Assembly: GCA_034509425.1 (NCBI GenBank)
Contig: JAVTVJ010000012.1
Location: 11,939,001 to 12,003,000, forward strand
Source of the DNA: Eopsaltria australis
Taxonomy: Eukaryota > Chordata > Aves > Passeriformes > Petroicidae
Direction of reading: 5' to 3'
Length of the DNA: 64,000 nucleotides
The position numbers were made by a program, and so were the translations under genes. The number at the start of each line of letters is the position of its first letter. Positions within the stretch are counted from its first letter, which is position 1. The notes beneath the pieces are model-generated. The model was not told the DNA's origin. It saw only the letters and a list, made by a program, of their open reading frames with translations, and made no database searches. This document shows, piece after piece, positions 14,001-27,000 of the stretch.

Positions 14001-14759
14001 AAACAACACAATTGAATGCACTGTGAACTTTGAGAGTTCAATAGTCTTAAAAGTTTCCAGAAACACATTTTCATTTTTTTTAATATATCTGGAATTTAAA
14101 ACCAAGCAACTAAACAAACACAAACAAAACACACAAAATATCCAGACGAAGAAAGAATACCTCATTACATGTGTATTTTATATTTATAATTGCTTTAGTT
14201 TTTTGTAAATATTCAAAATTATTTATAACTTTCAATTGCCAGATACTTCTGGTTTTCTATAACATATAATTTAGAACCAAGAACTTATCACATACTCAGT
14301 ACCAATCCAGGTGTAATTATGCTTTTCTGCTCTGTTTTCTGTGAAAGTCAGTATGAGATATTTGACTAATTTTCTTCTTACTAAAAATCCTGGTCTCCAA
14401 GAGATTCTCCAAAATTCTGCTCCTCAGAAGTGTTCATATATTTTTGTGGAAGTTGTCATATATGTTTTTGTGAGGTTTTTTTCAGGCTCTTGTTATTGAT
14501 GGCGACATCTATGAGGGTACTAGACAAAGCTCTTGAGGCAATGTTGTAAATTTCTTGGGTTTCCCAGTTCAGTGTGTTGGACTTTTAGCTACAGTGGTCA
14601 GCAAGGTGATGCAGAATCATGACACACACAGAAGATTTCCAGTGAGAAATTTGTGACTCCAGTACCATGTCTACTGTTTTAGCCAGATAGAAGCCAATGT
14701 GCCTCTGTTATTTTGTCAGCTAGGGATGAAATAAAATGAGTTGCTCTTTCAACCTGTAG
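8024..14759. other. Long AT-rich non-coding stretch
   Basis: No exon or RNA gene was recognised. Minor features are a T-run near 9289-9300, an A/C-rich low-complexity tract at about 9491-9560 and a CAAA-rich tract at about 14110-14138. A 19-bp odd-centred palindrome lies at 12295-12313 (arms AATATCCTA/TAGGATATT). A palindrome of that size is expected once or more by chance in a window this long. Confidence 0.5.
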
Positions 14760-14930
14760 GACACCAGGGCTAGACCTCTCTCTGGAATGGTGATGCTTGC
14801 ACAGAGTTAACACGGGGAGAGCCGGCAGATGCTGCTCCAGGCTACTGAGCAGAGGCCACGGCTGTGCGGGACAAAGGCGCCTGCCGCCTGCTGCTGCCCC
14901 AACTCCAGCTCTTAACACTCTTCAGCCTTA
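14760..14930. other. Isolated GC-rich patch of unknown origin
   Basis: About 170 bp are much richer in G+C than the surroundings and hold several CpG dinucleotides, concentrated at 14815-14885. A 79-codon minus-strand frame (14679-14918), rich in Ala, Leu and Pro, covers it, but its composition simply reflects the base content. The patch could be part of an LTR, a small regulatory element or an unrecognised exon. No terminal repeats or target-site duplication were found. Confidence 0.4.
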
Positions 14931-17900
14931 AACCTGCTGTAGATGCTGGAGTCTGATGCCCCAACATTTGCAAAACACCTGTTCTTTCTGCAGGTGAATC
15001 TCAACTAAAAATCTTATCAAACTAGAGTTCAAAACATCTTCATTTTCATCCAGGTCTTCACCTTAGAGGCTTACATAGATCTTAGTGATGTAAGGATAAT
15101 TCTTCGTGGATTCATTAGATTTTAGTATTTTTTCTTGTGCAACTTAATTGACTTCTCTGATAGTATATGTGGCCCTGTCACATGCCTCATTTCTGGAAAA
15201 GCTCATGTTGGGGAAAGGAAGATTAGGTATTAAGTTTTAAGAATAAAAGCAGGAGCTGGAAAGATGAAGAATAACAGTTGCTGCTTTAATGAGGAGAAAC
15301 ACACCAAAATAATGTCAGAGTTAAAAGTTCCTGTAAAGAAAAGTGTAAGCTGCTATGATTGTAGTGACATGGATTTACAAATACAGCCAACAACTCAGTA
15401 TACAGTAAGGCTGTAGAGAAACATCTGCTTGCATCTTGGATATGAGAAAAACACAGAATTATACATGGTAGGTTAATAGTTTCTACTGTTCCTATCTTAA
15501 ATGAAGGAATATAATGCCTCACATGGCATGTAAAAGAGGTTTCTCTCAAACTCCTGAAATATATTTTTCACATGCTACAGAGCTAGGCAATGACATGCAT
15601 TACTATTTAATGCTGAGGCCAAGATCTGTGCTATATCCAGCAAGTCAATATGCATATATATAGAGATAAGAAGAGTTATAATTAGAAAGCACTGAAGAAC
15701 AAGATTTGCAAGGGAAATGAAAATCTCATGAGCATGACATGAGATTTGGCAAAGATTTCACTGAGGAGGATGATCCCCTGCCCTGCGTAATGTCTTTTTA
15801 ACTTTCTTATGAAGCATCTAATATTTTCAACTGTGAAAATGCCTGACTGCATGCTACAGGAATAATAGTTTTGAATGAGAGGGGTAAGTCTTATTCAAAA
15901 AAAATGAAGAGGTGTATATGAAGAGAGGGAGTAAATGTGGAAAAGACAAGACCCCAGGTGAGACTCTCTAATTTAAATAAAAACGTTATCTGTTACTTCT
16001 CAAGTGATAAGGAGGCCAATATCATTACATAATTTATTTGCATTTGCATTTCATAAAAGTTAATCAGAGTATAAACTTGTTAAAGGGTTTTCTAATCTGG
16101 TTTAAGGTACATAAGTGTGAAGTCACCTTCAGTATAAGACACACCAGCTAAGGGCATTAATAGTCTTCTTTTCTTACTGCAATTTACTTACACATTATAG
16201 ATGCTTATTTCTTTGATGTTGATAGAGAGCACCTTGATTATTGCTTTCTGATTAAAATGTATAGAAATTCACCTTTTTTAAATGAATATGAATACGAATA
16301 TGAATATGGCAAACTATTCAGCTTGACTGTGGGAGATCTTTTTTCTTTTGAACACAATTCACAATTCCAGAAAGAAATAAGACCTCCAAAGCTGTAAATC
16401 ATTTTTCTTCCCATTGTAAAAGCTGGATCACTTATTTAAGACCTTACTGTAGCATAGGAAAACATGATGGTTGCAGAAAAACCTATATATTGTAGACTAC
16501 AGTGATTCTTCCTACATCCGCTGAACTTTCAGTCATCCATTTTTGTGGAAATGCAAAAACAGGAGCTTCTGAAATGGCATTAAGCAGTTATAAGTTGTTA
16601 TAAAGCTACATCACTGCAGCATAAGTGTAGAAATCTATTTTATAAATAGTTACAAAGAGGAATTTTAGATTATATACATGTTTTGAGCAGGAGCTGAATC
16701 TCACCCTTTGCTTGTGATAACCTTCACCCTCCTAATTAGTTTAAATATTATTTGAGCCATATATTTCCATAAAGTATCTAGTAACTTTATTACTTTGTGC
16801 ATGTGTATGCTTTCATCTTTATTATATTGATTTTTCAAGTCTACACTAAAACATTTCCAAAATTTGTCATCCTCTTGTTATGAAATGAACATAATACTAT
16901 TAAACAATGTCAGCAGCATTTAAGAATTCTGCACTGACTTGAATGTAACCACTGCAATACCTCCACACCCATATAGAATTATATGATATTATGAAGAAGA
17001 CTGCTCAGGAAAATGTGCAGTATAAAGCATATTTATCCCTGTACTGATAGACTATTTGTCTATATTGCTGGAAATGAATTTTGCTGACGGTGAGGTGTCT
17101 TTAGCATGTCTTCAATTAGCCCCTAATAACTAAATGCTATAGGAAAGATGTTAAAAAATGTCACTTTCTTTAAAAAAAAAAGACATAAGAAAAAAAAAGA
17201 AGAAAAAATGATAAAAAATTGATATTGCAAAGATGTCAGTACAGAAAATTATATCCAAATCCATTGGAGTATAAACAACTGAAAAAACCTAGTTTCATTG
17301 GCTTACTGTGAAAGAGAAGTACTCAGATAAGTACCTCTTTTCACCATGGCATTCTGTTCCTGGTGCCATTAGTAGAACTTAGAACAAGAAATACCCTTAA
17401 GGGCATGTCTGAGGACCAAGCTATGCTGCTATAGTGTAGAGAAATATTACAGACACCTAACAAGGATGTGGACATAACACAGTGCAAAGCCTGGAAATAA
17501 TAGCTCAAACCCTAGAAGCATAATAGACATATTATTTCCATTTGTGGACCTCACTTACTTGAGAGATGCAATGATCCAAGGGCACCTCTATATGATTTAG
17601 ACATATTGTGAATATTATTCTCAACTGAGCCTGGAGAACAGGTGTAAGTGATTTTTCAGCATCTCAGCTTCTCCATCTGTTCAAATTGTGATCATGATAT
17701 TTATATATGACTCAAAAGTTGTTGAGAGACCTAGATCACTGAAGTGTAAAACACTTTAAAAACTGTAGATAAGATTGCTGTATAATTTTATGATAATTCC
17801 AAGGAAAATGGATTTACTATTATAAGGTCATAGAATAGTGAGGCAAACAAAAGTAGGCATATGAAAGCTGCTTTTATATTATTAGAAAAATTGTTTTAAA

Positions 17901-18784
17901 AAATAATTTGAAAGCATCCATGCTTTGATAGTCAAAGTCACTTCTACCTTAATTAGAAATGTTTGCAGTTAAAAAGTTCAAGGCAATATTCAACTCCATT
18001 TGGATGTTTCCATCTCTTTAGATTCACTATCTCTATTTTCACAGTTTTTGGAGATCTGCAATAATCACATGGTATAATTCAACATCTTTACATGGAAAAC
18101 TCATCGGAAGAGTGTTTTAACATTTTGAAAGAGAATGGAAAGAACACCATTGACATAACACTTCAGGGTAGCTTTTTCATGTAAAGACTCACCTACAACT
18201 TTTAAGTGATGTCTTTGGGGACTTGTTAGTATTCACTGTGAAAATAGTCAAAGCAAATTGGAAAACCATATAGGAGTGAAGGGAACAATGCCCATGAAAA
18301 AGTGACACCTGTGAGAGAATAATCATAGGGTTTCAGACTGGGATCTGACTGAGATGGATCAACCAGCAGAAGAGGTGACAATCCAGAACTGCTCAAAAAT
18401 TCAGGATCGTGCAGACATAGAGACATTAGGTATTGGCATCAATCAAGAGCACAAACCATTATAAATGCTGGAGTTAAGCATTCTGACATTGCACAAAAGT
18501 GTTAAAAATAGAAGAATCAGGTAGGTCATTTCACTCAGTCCCCCCAATAAGTGAAAGTTTTAGTTCAGGTAGATCTAGAGAGCTTTTGAGTCTTCTGAAG
18601 ATCAGACAACTCTCTTGAGATCCTTGCTGTTGTATGACTAGCTTTTTGTGTGTCTCAGCTACTAATTTTCAGTGAAGGGTTGCTTTTATTCTGAATAGCC
18701 TCGATAGGGATTACCTATGGCTACTGTACTGATAAAAGGCATGGATGTAGCCAGACAGACACCCTATCATAAAACCTATTTTCC
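14931..18784. other. AT-rich non-coding stretch
   Basis: No gene was recognised. A short GAATAT-type simple repeat occurs at about 16282-16308, and an A-rich tract with GA interruptions at 17171-17220. The sequence 18226-18430 holds a 66-codon minus-strand frame without recognisable homology and may be an old repeat. Confidence 0.5.
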
Positions 18785-18927
18785 TACAGGTTGATCCTTT
18801 AAGAGAGGTGATGGAACCTCTGGCACTTGAGATATTTAAAACAGCACTGAACAACATACAAAGCAGGATATTCAAAAGAGCAATACTATCCTAATAGATA
18901 AATTGAGCAAGTGATCTATTACATCCC
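18785..18927 (+). mobile_element. Probable old CR1-like LINE fragment
   Basis: The stretch containing GAGGTGATGGAACCTCTGGC, then GAGATATTTAAAACAG and CTGAACAA, follows the order of words in the 3' untranslated region of CR1 elements (from memory, gaggtggtggaacctc, then ggagatatttaaaa, then ctggacaa). The match fades before the usual CR1 3' end, so this is a diverged internal fragment. CR1 is the dominant LINE of bird genomes and is usually 5'-truncated. Confidence 0.4.
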
Positions 18928-18951
18928 TTTAACCTGCACTTTAACCTGCAC
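18928..18951. repeat. 12-bp tandem duplication
   Basis: The unit TTTAACCTGCAC occurs twice in direct succession without mismatch, just right of the possible CR1 fragment. It is a simple local duplication. Confidence 0.9.
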
Positions 18952-18959
18952 TGTCTGAT

Positions 18960-19629
18960 AGATTTTTTAAGAAAATTCTGTACCTCCAGGTTCCAATTGA
19001 AAGAAACATTGTATTGGAAAGATCTCTTGTATTACTGAATCTAGTTTCCTGCTCCTACGGGCAACAAAGTGAAACCCATCAATTGCTCTCTACCACAGGA
19101 TAAATGTTAACACATCTGGGAAGGTGACTTGTCAAATTTCTATCTTGCCTGAGACTGGTGGTATTTATAAAAGAAACCTTTTAGATTAAGTTTGTCAAAC
19201 CAACTTGTCTAACAAGTTTTAGATATTGGAAACCTTCATAAAAAGCTTCATATAGTGTCAGTGTTCATTAGTGCCTACTTCTACTTTGCTGTATGGAAGA
19301 AGCAAAATTATGGCTGGAAATACAGATCATAGATTCTGCTGAGATTTCACCATCCAAATTTCATCCATGGTGATAACAACCATTATTGGGTAACTATAGG
19401 TAAATCACTTAAGTTCATGGAAGAACACATTTTCTTTCACGCATGAAATTTACTGAGCAACACTTTAAAATGGTAACCAGATCATCGAAATCTCTGCACT
19501 TGCTGAGAGTGACCTTGCTAAGGAGATATTGGAACATAACTCTCAGGGAGTGTATCAGCAGAATATCATTAAATACTCAAACCTGAATGGTTATGCTGAT
19601 TGTTTTAAATGTAGATATTATTATAACTT
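18960..19629. other. Non-coding sequence left of the ERVK-type LTR
   Basis: No exon, RNA gene or repeat family was recognised in this interval. Confidence 0.5.
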
Positions 19630-19975
19630 CCTATTTGTCACACGGTCGGACGCGAAAGAATCAGGCAACTCTTAGCAGATTAGAGCTACCAAGAGAGAAG
19701 AAGAGCCCAGCCTCTCCTTATTCTTTCCTTTATATATCTTTATATAGACAATCATGGATTGGACAGTGAGGTTACCACCTCTCCAATTCCATAGGTTAGG
19801 AACACAGTCCATCTACCTTCTCTGCCTTAGGAAAAAGAATGAAAAACAATACTAAAAGTACAAAACAATCTTTGGCCGGTTACATAAACATAGACTATGT
19901 TTACACAAAATCTATGAAAACTTTTACTACAAGGTACAAACACAACACACTGCAAAAATCAGGACAACACCTATT
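19630..19975 (-). mobile_element. Solo LTR (ERVK/class II type) with perfect 6-bp target-site duplication CCTATT
   Basis: The LTR itself is 19636-19969 (334 bp). It begins TGTCACACGG and ends AGGACAACA, so it has the canonical TG...CA ends with TGT/ACA inverted termini. It is flanked by identical CCTATT words at 19630-19635 and 19970-19975. A 6-bp duplication is typical of class II (ERVK) integration. Read on the minus strand, a promoter-like CTATATAAAG lies at 19738-19747, followed by AATAAG, then a pyrimidine-rich stretch and a CpG-containing end, which is the usual U3-R-U5 order. No gag, pol or env sequence is adjacent, so the provirus was probably reduced to one LTR by recombination between its two ends. 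Two open frames overlapping it (19587-19769 and 19839-20030) are not genes. The intact duplication and retained CpGs suggest a fairly young insertion. Confidence 0.85.
19738..19747 (-). promoter_or_regulatory. TATA-box of the solo LTR
   Basis: The minus-strand word CTATATAAAG sits about two thirds of the way through the LTR, where a retroviral U3 promoter is expected. A second TATATAAAG-like word lies just downstream on the same strand. Whether it is still active is unknown. Confidence 0.5.
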
Positions 19976-22900
19976 ATTTTCCACTTTAAAAGAACCAAAA
20001 CACACACTGTCTTTGAAATCAAGAGAATGATGAGACAGAATTTAAACCCATGCTGCCTGCTCTGCTTACAGCCAATTAGGGTCCCCAGTGGGTTTCAAAC
20101 AAAAATCAAATGCTTGCCACTTAATCTTGAATTTTGATCTCTCTACAGGCATACAATGAAGTGGGTAAAACTCAAGAAATCCATGATGTCATAAAGCAGA
20201 TTATTATATGTAAGAAATCTGTGTATTTCTTGTATCTTGTACGCTAAAGAGTACTTCTGACTTATTAAAAAAATTTTTTGACATTATTACTTTGATTAAA
20301 TCTGAATATTTTTCCACAAGCAAAGCAATTTTAATTCATTAGAATTAAAGTAAGTAAAACTAGAAAACTTTATTGATTCCATCATTTTTCTTGCTAGTTA
20401 AGGCATCTGTAGAAGTCATTCCCTAGCAGTAAAATGAATACTACCACTGACACGAAGTTAGTATTTCAAAGGTATCTACAGATAATATAAAAACAAGATT
20501 CCATGTATGTTGATTGTTTTCTTCTTTTTATGTTCTTAGTATCAGGTGTTCAAGCCAAAAATTTGCCATCATGGTTTTGTTGCCATCATTCATTATTCAT
20601 TATGCTCAATACGTTGACTCAAAAGAGATTTTCTGCTTTTATTCTGGGAGCCCCAATATATGGAAATATCTGCCACATTCTAATTGCTCCATATCTCAAA
20701 ATATATATGCATTTTTTACAAAATAAAGCGCCAATTATTCTAATTTATTTGAAATCAGAATAATGAGTAAATGTCAGTTGTGAGATATTTCAGTTTGACT
20801 GTGACCTAAGTCATAGACCAAATCAATAAATATTTTAGTCCAAGTCTTGTCCTGTGACATCTAAAAAAAAAAAGAAAATAGCTTCGCTTAATTGAGCTGG
20901 AAGTGTCTGAAAGAGAATGCAGTAACTTCAGTCATCTACTTTTATATTTTCTGATAAAAATAGCTTATTGAGAAAATCTAGCTTGAAACACATTTACTGT
21001 TCCACTTGGTGGATTTATAGGATGGTTAAATAAGTTTTCGGGTTTTTTTTATAACTTCTCTTTATTTTAGTATGGCCTTTTTTTTCTTATTTTTCTTTCA
21101 CACTGTACTTATTATTGCCATTTCCCCCAGAGCCAAAGGCAACAGATATTCATGCATTAGTTATTACACTTATTAAAAAATAATGTCTCCTAAGCACATA
21201 CATTTTGACAGATTTCCTTGTACACTCAACTCATCATTATGGGATCATTTATGTCCTATGAATTTTGAATCTGCTCTGGGTGATTCTATCAGCAGATTGG
21301 AGTTTGTGATACTGCTCCACAGGATACAATTATTATGAATCAAATGAAAAAATGTGAAGTGTTAAAATACATTGGGTTCTGAAACCTACTGAAAATGTAG
21401 TATGGATTTAACACATAGTTAGGTGTTAAATGGTGTAAAAAAGTACCTCAAAAATAATCTGGTTACTTTTTAGTACCTCATTATTGTCACACAGGAGACT
21501 AGGCTAAACAATGAAGAAATACAATGCCTAATAAATTTCAGAAAGATTTTCAATCCATTTTTTCTTGCTACAGTTAGTGATGTTATTATTCTAACAAATA
21601 CCACAAATTTCTTAAAGTAACATGAAAAGCATGGATATTGAAAAGATGTATAAGGAGACAAGAAGCAGATATTTAATTTTTTATCCCTCAACTGGACTGT
21701 AGTTCAGAAGTGATATCATCATGTCTGAAAATTTGTTTTAACTACATCCAAACAGAGCACACAATCACTGAGAAATGCAGCCATAAAGCAGGTTTTTAAA
21801 GACTAATTTTAAATCTTATTTTGGGTAAGATGATGCAGGTGGAAATCACTGTATGTCTTTTTCATGGGATTTGTCTCTTTTACAGAGATGAAAAGAAAAA
21901 CATTCTAGCCTGTTTACTGATTTTTCAAAACATGATAAAAAGTATTCAGAAGGAGGATTTACCATACATTTTAATGAGACAAGGCTGAAGCAATATGGGA
22001 TTTTTGGAAAACAGACCTATTTCTGCTGCTAGCCTACAAGATGTGTCTTTTAGGCTGTTTCATTTGTGTGGAAAGTAGTGTGGAGAGAGAAGGAATGATC
22101 TTGCCTTGCCAGTACCTTGGTTTTTTAAGTTCCTATAATCGTCTTTGTGTTTTTGCAGTTTTCACTCTGCTGTTCTTTGTATGAAAAAAATAATCAAGGA
22201 AATTATAGAGAGACTGTCAAAGTTTTTTATCACTTTTCAAGCAAATAGACAACAGTTTTATCGTCTTTTCATGCGTTATTCCATCAGCTTTCCTAAAAGG
22301 TGATTACAATGACATTTTTATGAAATTGCTTTAAAATTATGATTGATATTTTATGACCAGCATAAATCAAAACAATATTCTGTAAGGTCAACTTGTTCTT
22401 TTCTTTGCTTGATTGCTTAATTTGGATAGAAAGCACAATTTTATAAAAAAATTCAAAGTGGCATTGCATGTGCATACTGAAATACGAAGAAAATGTAGAG
22501 TGCAAAATTAAGCATAAAGAGAGCAGGTAAGAGTGAAACTGGTGAATTTAAATAAAACCATTTCAAGTCTTGCTGATTGCTGGAGTATCCTTCCATATCA
22601 GGGCATCTAAAGAACAAACAGTAGAACCAGAATAATCAAATATTTATGTTTAATTCGAAGACACCATGTAAGTACCTTCCTAGTTGCCCCACTTTATTTT
22701 TGTTTCAGTTTTATAGCTTGAATTTTTAGGCAATTTTGACAATTTTATTGAATGAAATACCTAAACTCTTATGTTTATCTTGAGTAACTCTTATACAAGA
22801 ACACCTTCCTGGGTCTGAGGAAGGGAGTAAATATCGAGGTGCTTAGAGTAGAGGGTCTAAGAACCTCAACTATGGAATTTAAGGGCCTGAGTAATTTCTA

Positions 22901-23906
22901 GAAACTAACATTTCCTTGTCTATGAAGGGTCTGGTGTTAGCAATGAAACCAGACACACTGCAGGAGAATATTATGCAAGACCACACAGCATCACACAAAA
23001 CCTCTTAATTTACCTTGACCCTGCTCCATAGTTGTGTTCATTCAAGGCTGCAAAAAAAAAACAAAACCTCTGATTTATTTCAGAATGATTTGCAGTTGGC
23101 AGAAAGACACGATCATTGGTGGCTGGAGGCACCAAATTAATTTTCACTTCTGTGAAAGCACATATTACATGGAGAAACTAAAACTCAGTACTCTAGATCG
23201 GTGCATGTTTGATGCCCTTTCTTTAGCTTTCAAGTAAATAGTATATAAACACATACCAGAAATTAATTTTTAGATTCAAAACTTAATATTCAGCATTTGG
23301 TTTGAAAATATCCAAAACCAGCTAAAATGTTGAACTGAATGGTTTTGGTGTGCAGAGATTGTAATTTTTCGGCAGATCATCCAGGACATAGAGTGTGAAT
23401 TGTCGTTTCTAGTGAGGTTTCAAGAATTTTCTGGATGGACTATTAAGTCAGAAATACAAAGACAGAGATCTGAAGCTGCAGTTCTGTATACAAGCATAAG
23501 AAATAGAAATCTTATTACAGATTCCTTTTCCTGTGTCATTGCAATAAAACTTGTTAAGCCTGAAATGATCATAGGTATTGCCTAACAATTAAACACACAG
23601 AGGGGTGTATAGAAAAAATAATCTGGGTTTGTGAACTCAGGTCTTAGTTATGACTATAAAATATAAAGAATATTCCATAGTTCTATTGTGATCCATGATG
23701 GTAGCTCAGCTATGGTTGCTTCTTGCAATAAATGTCTATGAGGCTTCCACAAATATTTAGAGAGAAGGATGGATCCTCATGAGGAAGTGTCAAACTCCTA
23801 CCTTGAACATAATTTTGGCTTGCAACTTTATGGTACTTTCCCAGCTACTGGGTTTAATGTTTGTCTTCATTTCTGTAACTGAAAACAAGAGCTGATTTTA
23901 TTTCTA
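19976..23906. other. AT-rich non-coding stretch
   Basis: No exon, RNA gene or named repeat was recognised. The frames present are under 90 codons and have a random AT-rich composition. Confidence 0.5.
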
Positions 23907-23939
23907 TTATTAACATTTCCATTATGGAAATGTTAATAA
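23907..23939. repeat. 33-bp near-perfect palindrome (16-bp arms, 1-nt centre)
   Basis: The arms TTATTAACATTTCCAT (23907-23922) and ATGGAAATGTTAATAA (23924-23939) are perfect reverse complements separated by a single T. Perfect 16-bp arms are far beyond chance expectation in 64 kb, even allowing for the AT bias. The sequence can extrude as a cruciform in DNA. It is too tightly folded to be a normal microRNA precursor. Confidence 0.95.
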
Positions 23940-24030
23940 AATGCCGAACTGCAGAAAGTACCTAGTTGTAGACATTCCAAACTGATGACTGGAGGAAGTC
24001 AGTAGAGACTGAGAATCCTTAAACAAAAAC

Positions 24031-24057
24031 CATAGGGGTGAAAGTTTTACCCCTATG
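24031..24057. repeat. 27-bp hairpin (9-bp perfect arms plus inner pairs)
   Basis: CATAGGGGT (24031-24039) pairs perfectly with ACCCCTATG (24049-24057). Inside them a G-T wobble and three A-T pairs continue the stem towards a central G. The hairpin lies only 91 bp right of the 33-bp palindrome. Confidence 0.85.
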
Positions 24058-27000
24058 AACATAAAAGTTCAAAGAACTTCAATGAAACCAGGATTCATGG
24101 TACATCTCAGAAAGTAGGTACCCAAGATGAAAAGTGTCCAAACTAAGAGGTCCCTTTGAAAAACTGGCATTTGAATGACATACTAGAATTCACACAAGGA
24201 GTCATTGTCCGAACTGAGATGAACTCATGATTTCCTGGCTCTCACTGATTGAAATTACTTCTTAGAACTGGCTAGCACAGAAATAAAAGCAAATTTTGCA
24301 CTGCAATAAGTTCTGATACTGTGTTCAACTTTATAAAATATGTTCCTTGGGGATGAAATTAATGAGTAGCACATAAAGACTGGTTATTCACACCTTATGC
24401 AGCTGCACTTACAAGAGGATTGGGAAAGATGAAATCCAGCCTCAATACAAGACCATGATATGCTGTGGCCAAAATTCAGGGGGTTGTGGCTTTCATTTAA
24501 CATTATAGGCTGGAATAAAATCTGCTGAATTTCTGTGTGTTCTTCATAAGGATGCCAAGTGACTTGATCTTGATCTGACATTTGCAGCTCTTTTCCAAGC
24601 CTATTCCTAAATGCTTTGCCACAACTCATTCTGATGCATAATCAGGCCTTCCCCTCTGGCTTTCATACAGAAGGAATACATTCCTTCTTCTCATAAATAC
24701 TTTATCAACAGTTTCTGTGTAGGATTTACTTATTGCACTTCTGTGAGGTTAATGACTTCAGGGAAATTATGGGAAAGCCCACAGAAAATAGTTTAAAAAG
24801 ATGCCTCTGGCATTATCTATGTTGTAAAAATAGTAATGAGCTTACATATAATGTGTATCCTACCACTGACAGACCAACCATTAACATACATAAGGCTTTT
24901 CAGACAAATGTGACCTAAGGAGAGCAATCAAGTATGAAGGAAGAGTAGCACACAGATTTAGTTACAGATGTTGCCATCTTCCTCATGAAAGACACACAAA
25001 ATTCTATTAGTCAGAAGTCTTCTGTAGTCTAATTACCGATTTTATTAGATCAAAATTTCTTTGAAAAGTCCAAAGGATTTGGACTGCAGAAAGACTGGAA
25101 GTTAGCTACAGAGCCTGACAGTATACTAGAATCACTGTGTATTCACCAAGGTGCAATAACACTTGCAAAAACTTGTTTTAAATTTAAATTTGCAATGACA
25201 GTCTCAAATGAAGTACTCTCTTACAAGTCACATTTTCTGTATTTCTAAGTAGTCTTCTCTGATGATATCTGTGGCAGATTTCCTGTGTGGTGAGATAGCA
25301 TTTACAACATATCTAAATGATGTTTTAGCATTAGCTTTATGTCATATAAACAGGGATACCCCACTCCTATGACTACGCAAAATATTTGTTAGCTTGTCTC
25401 CAAAGCTATTACAACACTTCAGTACTATAATAATTGCAGTAATTGCATGCCTTGCAGTACAGGTGTATTTTGGAATGGAGAGCAGAATGTGATCATGCCA
25501 GCACACCAGCACAGCCATGCCCAGTGGTGTTAATTAGGGTGGGACATCCTATCTTACTGCTGTAGATGAAGATAAGGAAATATTTTTACTGGAGGAAGCT
25601 GAGACTCCCAAGCTTGTCAGAAGTAAGAACTATACAGGATATAATTAATAATAAATTATTAATAAGAAAATAAGTTTAATGTATTGATCACCAAAATAAA
25701 ATAGACCACCAGACCAAAAAAATGAAATCTCTGAAAACCTAGAAGACAGCTGCTTGAAGAGATGGTTTAGACATTTTTTAACTGTCAACTTCAATAAAAA
25801 ACAGGTGAAATAATTTTCCTTCTTTTTTGACAATTCTTTTGTAATATGTATCCATTCAAGTTTTATTCAGCAGGTATATTCAGCTTTGGACCATCAAAGC
25901 CTATGTCATGCCATTGATTTTGGAAGCTGTTTGTCCTATTGAGGGTCAAGGTTCACAGGTGAACAAGGAATGAAAAGAATTTACTGTAATACTTGTACAA
26001 TTTTAGTGTGTGTAGATGGCACTGTAGGTGTGTATTCTTTGGGTAACTGTTCCTTCTTATCAGTACTTAATTTAATGAAAAATTAAATAGTTCATCTTAA
26101 AATAACAGATTTTGGTGCAGACCCAAGCTCTGGCTAAAATAGAATAAAATTGATGTGCTTCTTTGGATAATTTTCTTGTTTGAAATAGTGACTCTTCTCT
26201 GTTTTGAAGATATGAAAAGGATCAGATTCATTTAATTATTTCTGAACATAATTCAGTTTTCTTCCTATGAATATAGCAAACTAATATAAGAAGGCTTAAA
26301 AATAATTCTCTTGTTTTCACAGGAGAAAGACAACTCTTTCAAGGGGTTGCTTCACAATGTGACCCTTTTGCATCTCGCAAGTTTTCAATTAGATTTTGAC
26401 TCTGAGCAGATCTCAAAAGAGAATGATTGATAAAAAGAGGTCTCATAAGCAGAGAAATAAGGTTGAGGTCTTACATGGTCTCACATCCAAAGGTTTTATT
26501 CATGTAAGTGGATAAAGAAAATAGATTTTAAAGTGTTTGAGATTGCAAAACAGAAAACAATTTATCTAATGGTGTTGTGGTTTTATTAATTTATTGATTA
26601 TATTGATTCTTTTGTCATCAGCTGTGAAACAAACCATGTTCCTGAATCAGCTTCCTCAGCAATAACATGTACAAAATAACACTTGCATTAAAGTAAGTAT
26701 TCCTAACAAAGAGACTTCTTGTAGCACACTCTATTTCCATTAGCCACATTTTGGAGATGACTACGTATGATATTTCTCCTGACAGTGAAAATTGTCTAAT
26801 GATAATAGCTCAAGCTATTTAAAGAAGTAGAATTTTAATGTTTTTTCTTTCCTTCTCTGTCTTCCTAGAAAACAGGAAAGAAGACTTCACAGAGAAAAAT
26901 ATCTTGAATTATCAGGATCCAGTCTGATTTTTGCTGACTGTAAAGACTTCCACCTTCTGAAAAGTCAATTGGACTTGACAGAGTACAAGCATGAAACAGA

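Noticed and set aside
18226..18426. 66-codon minus-strand frame with a less random composition
   Set aside because: Too short, no splice sites or homology recognised, and may be part of an old repeat.
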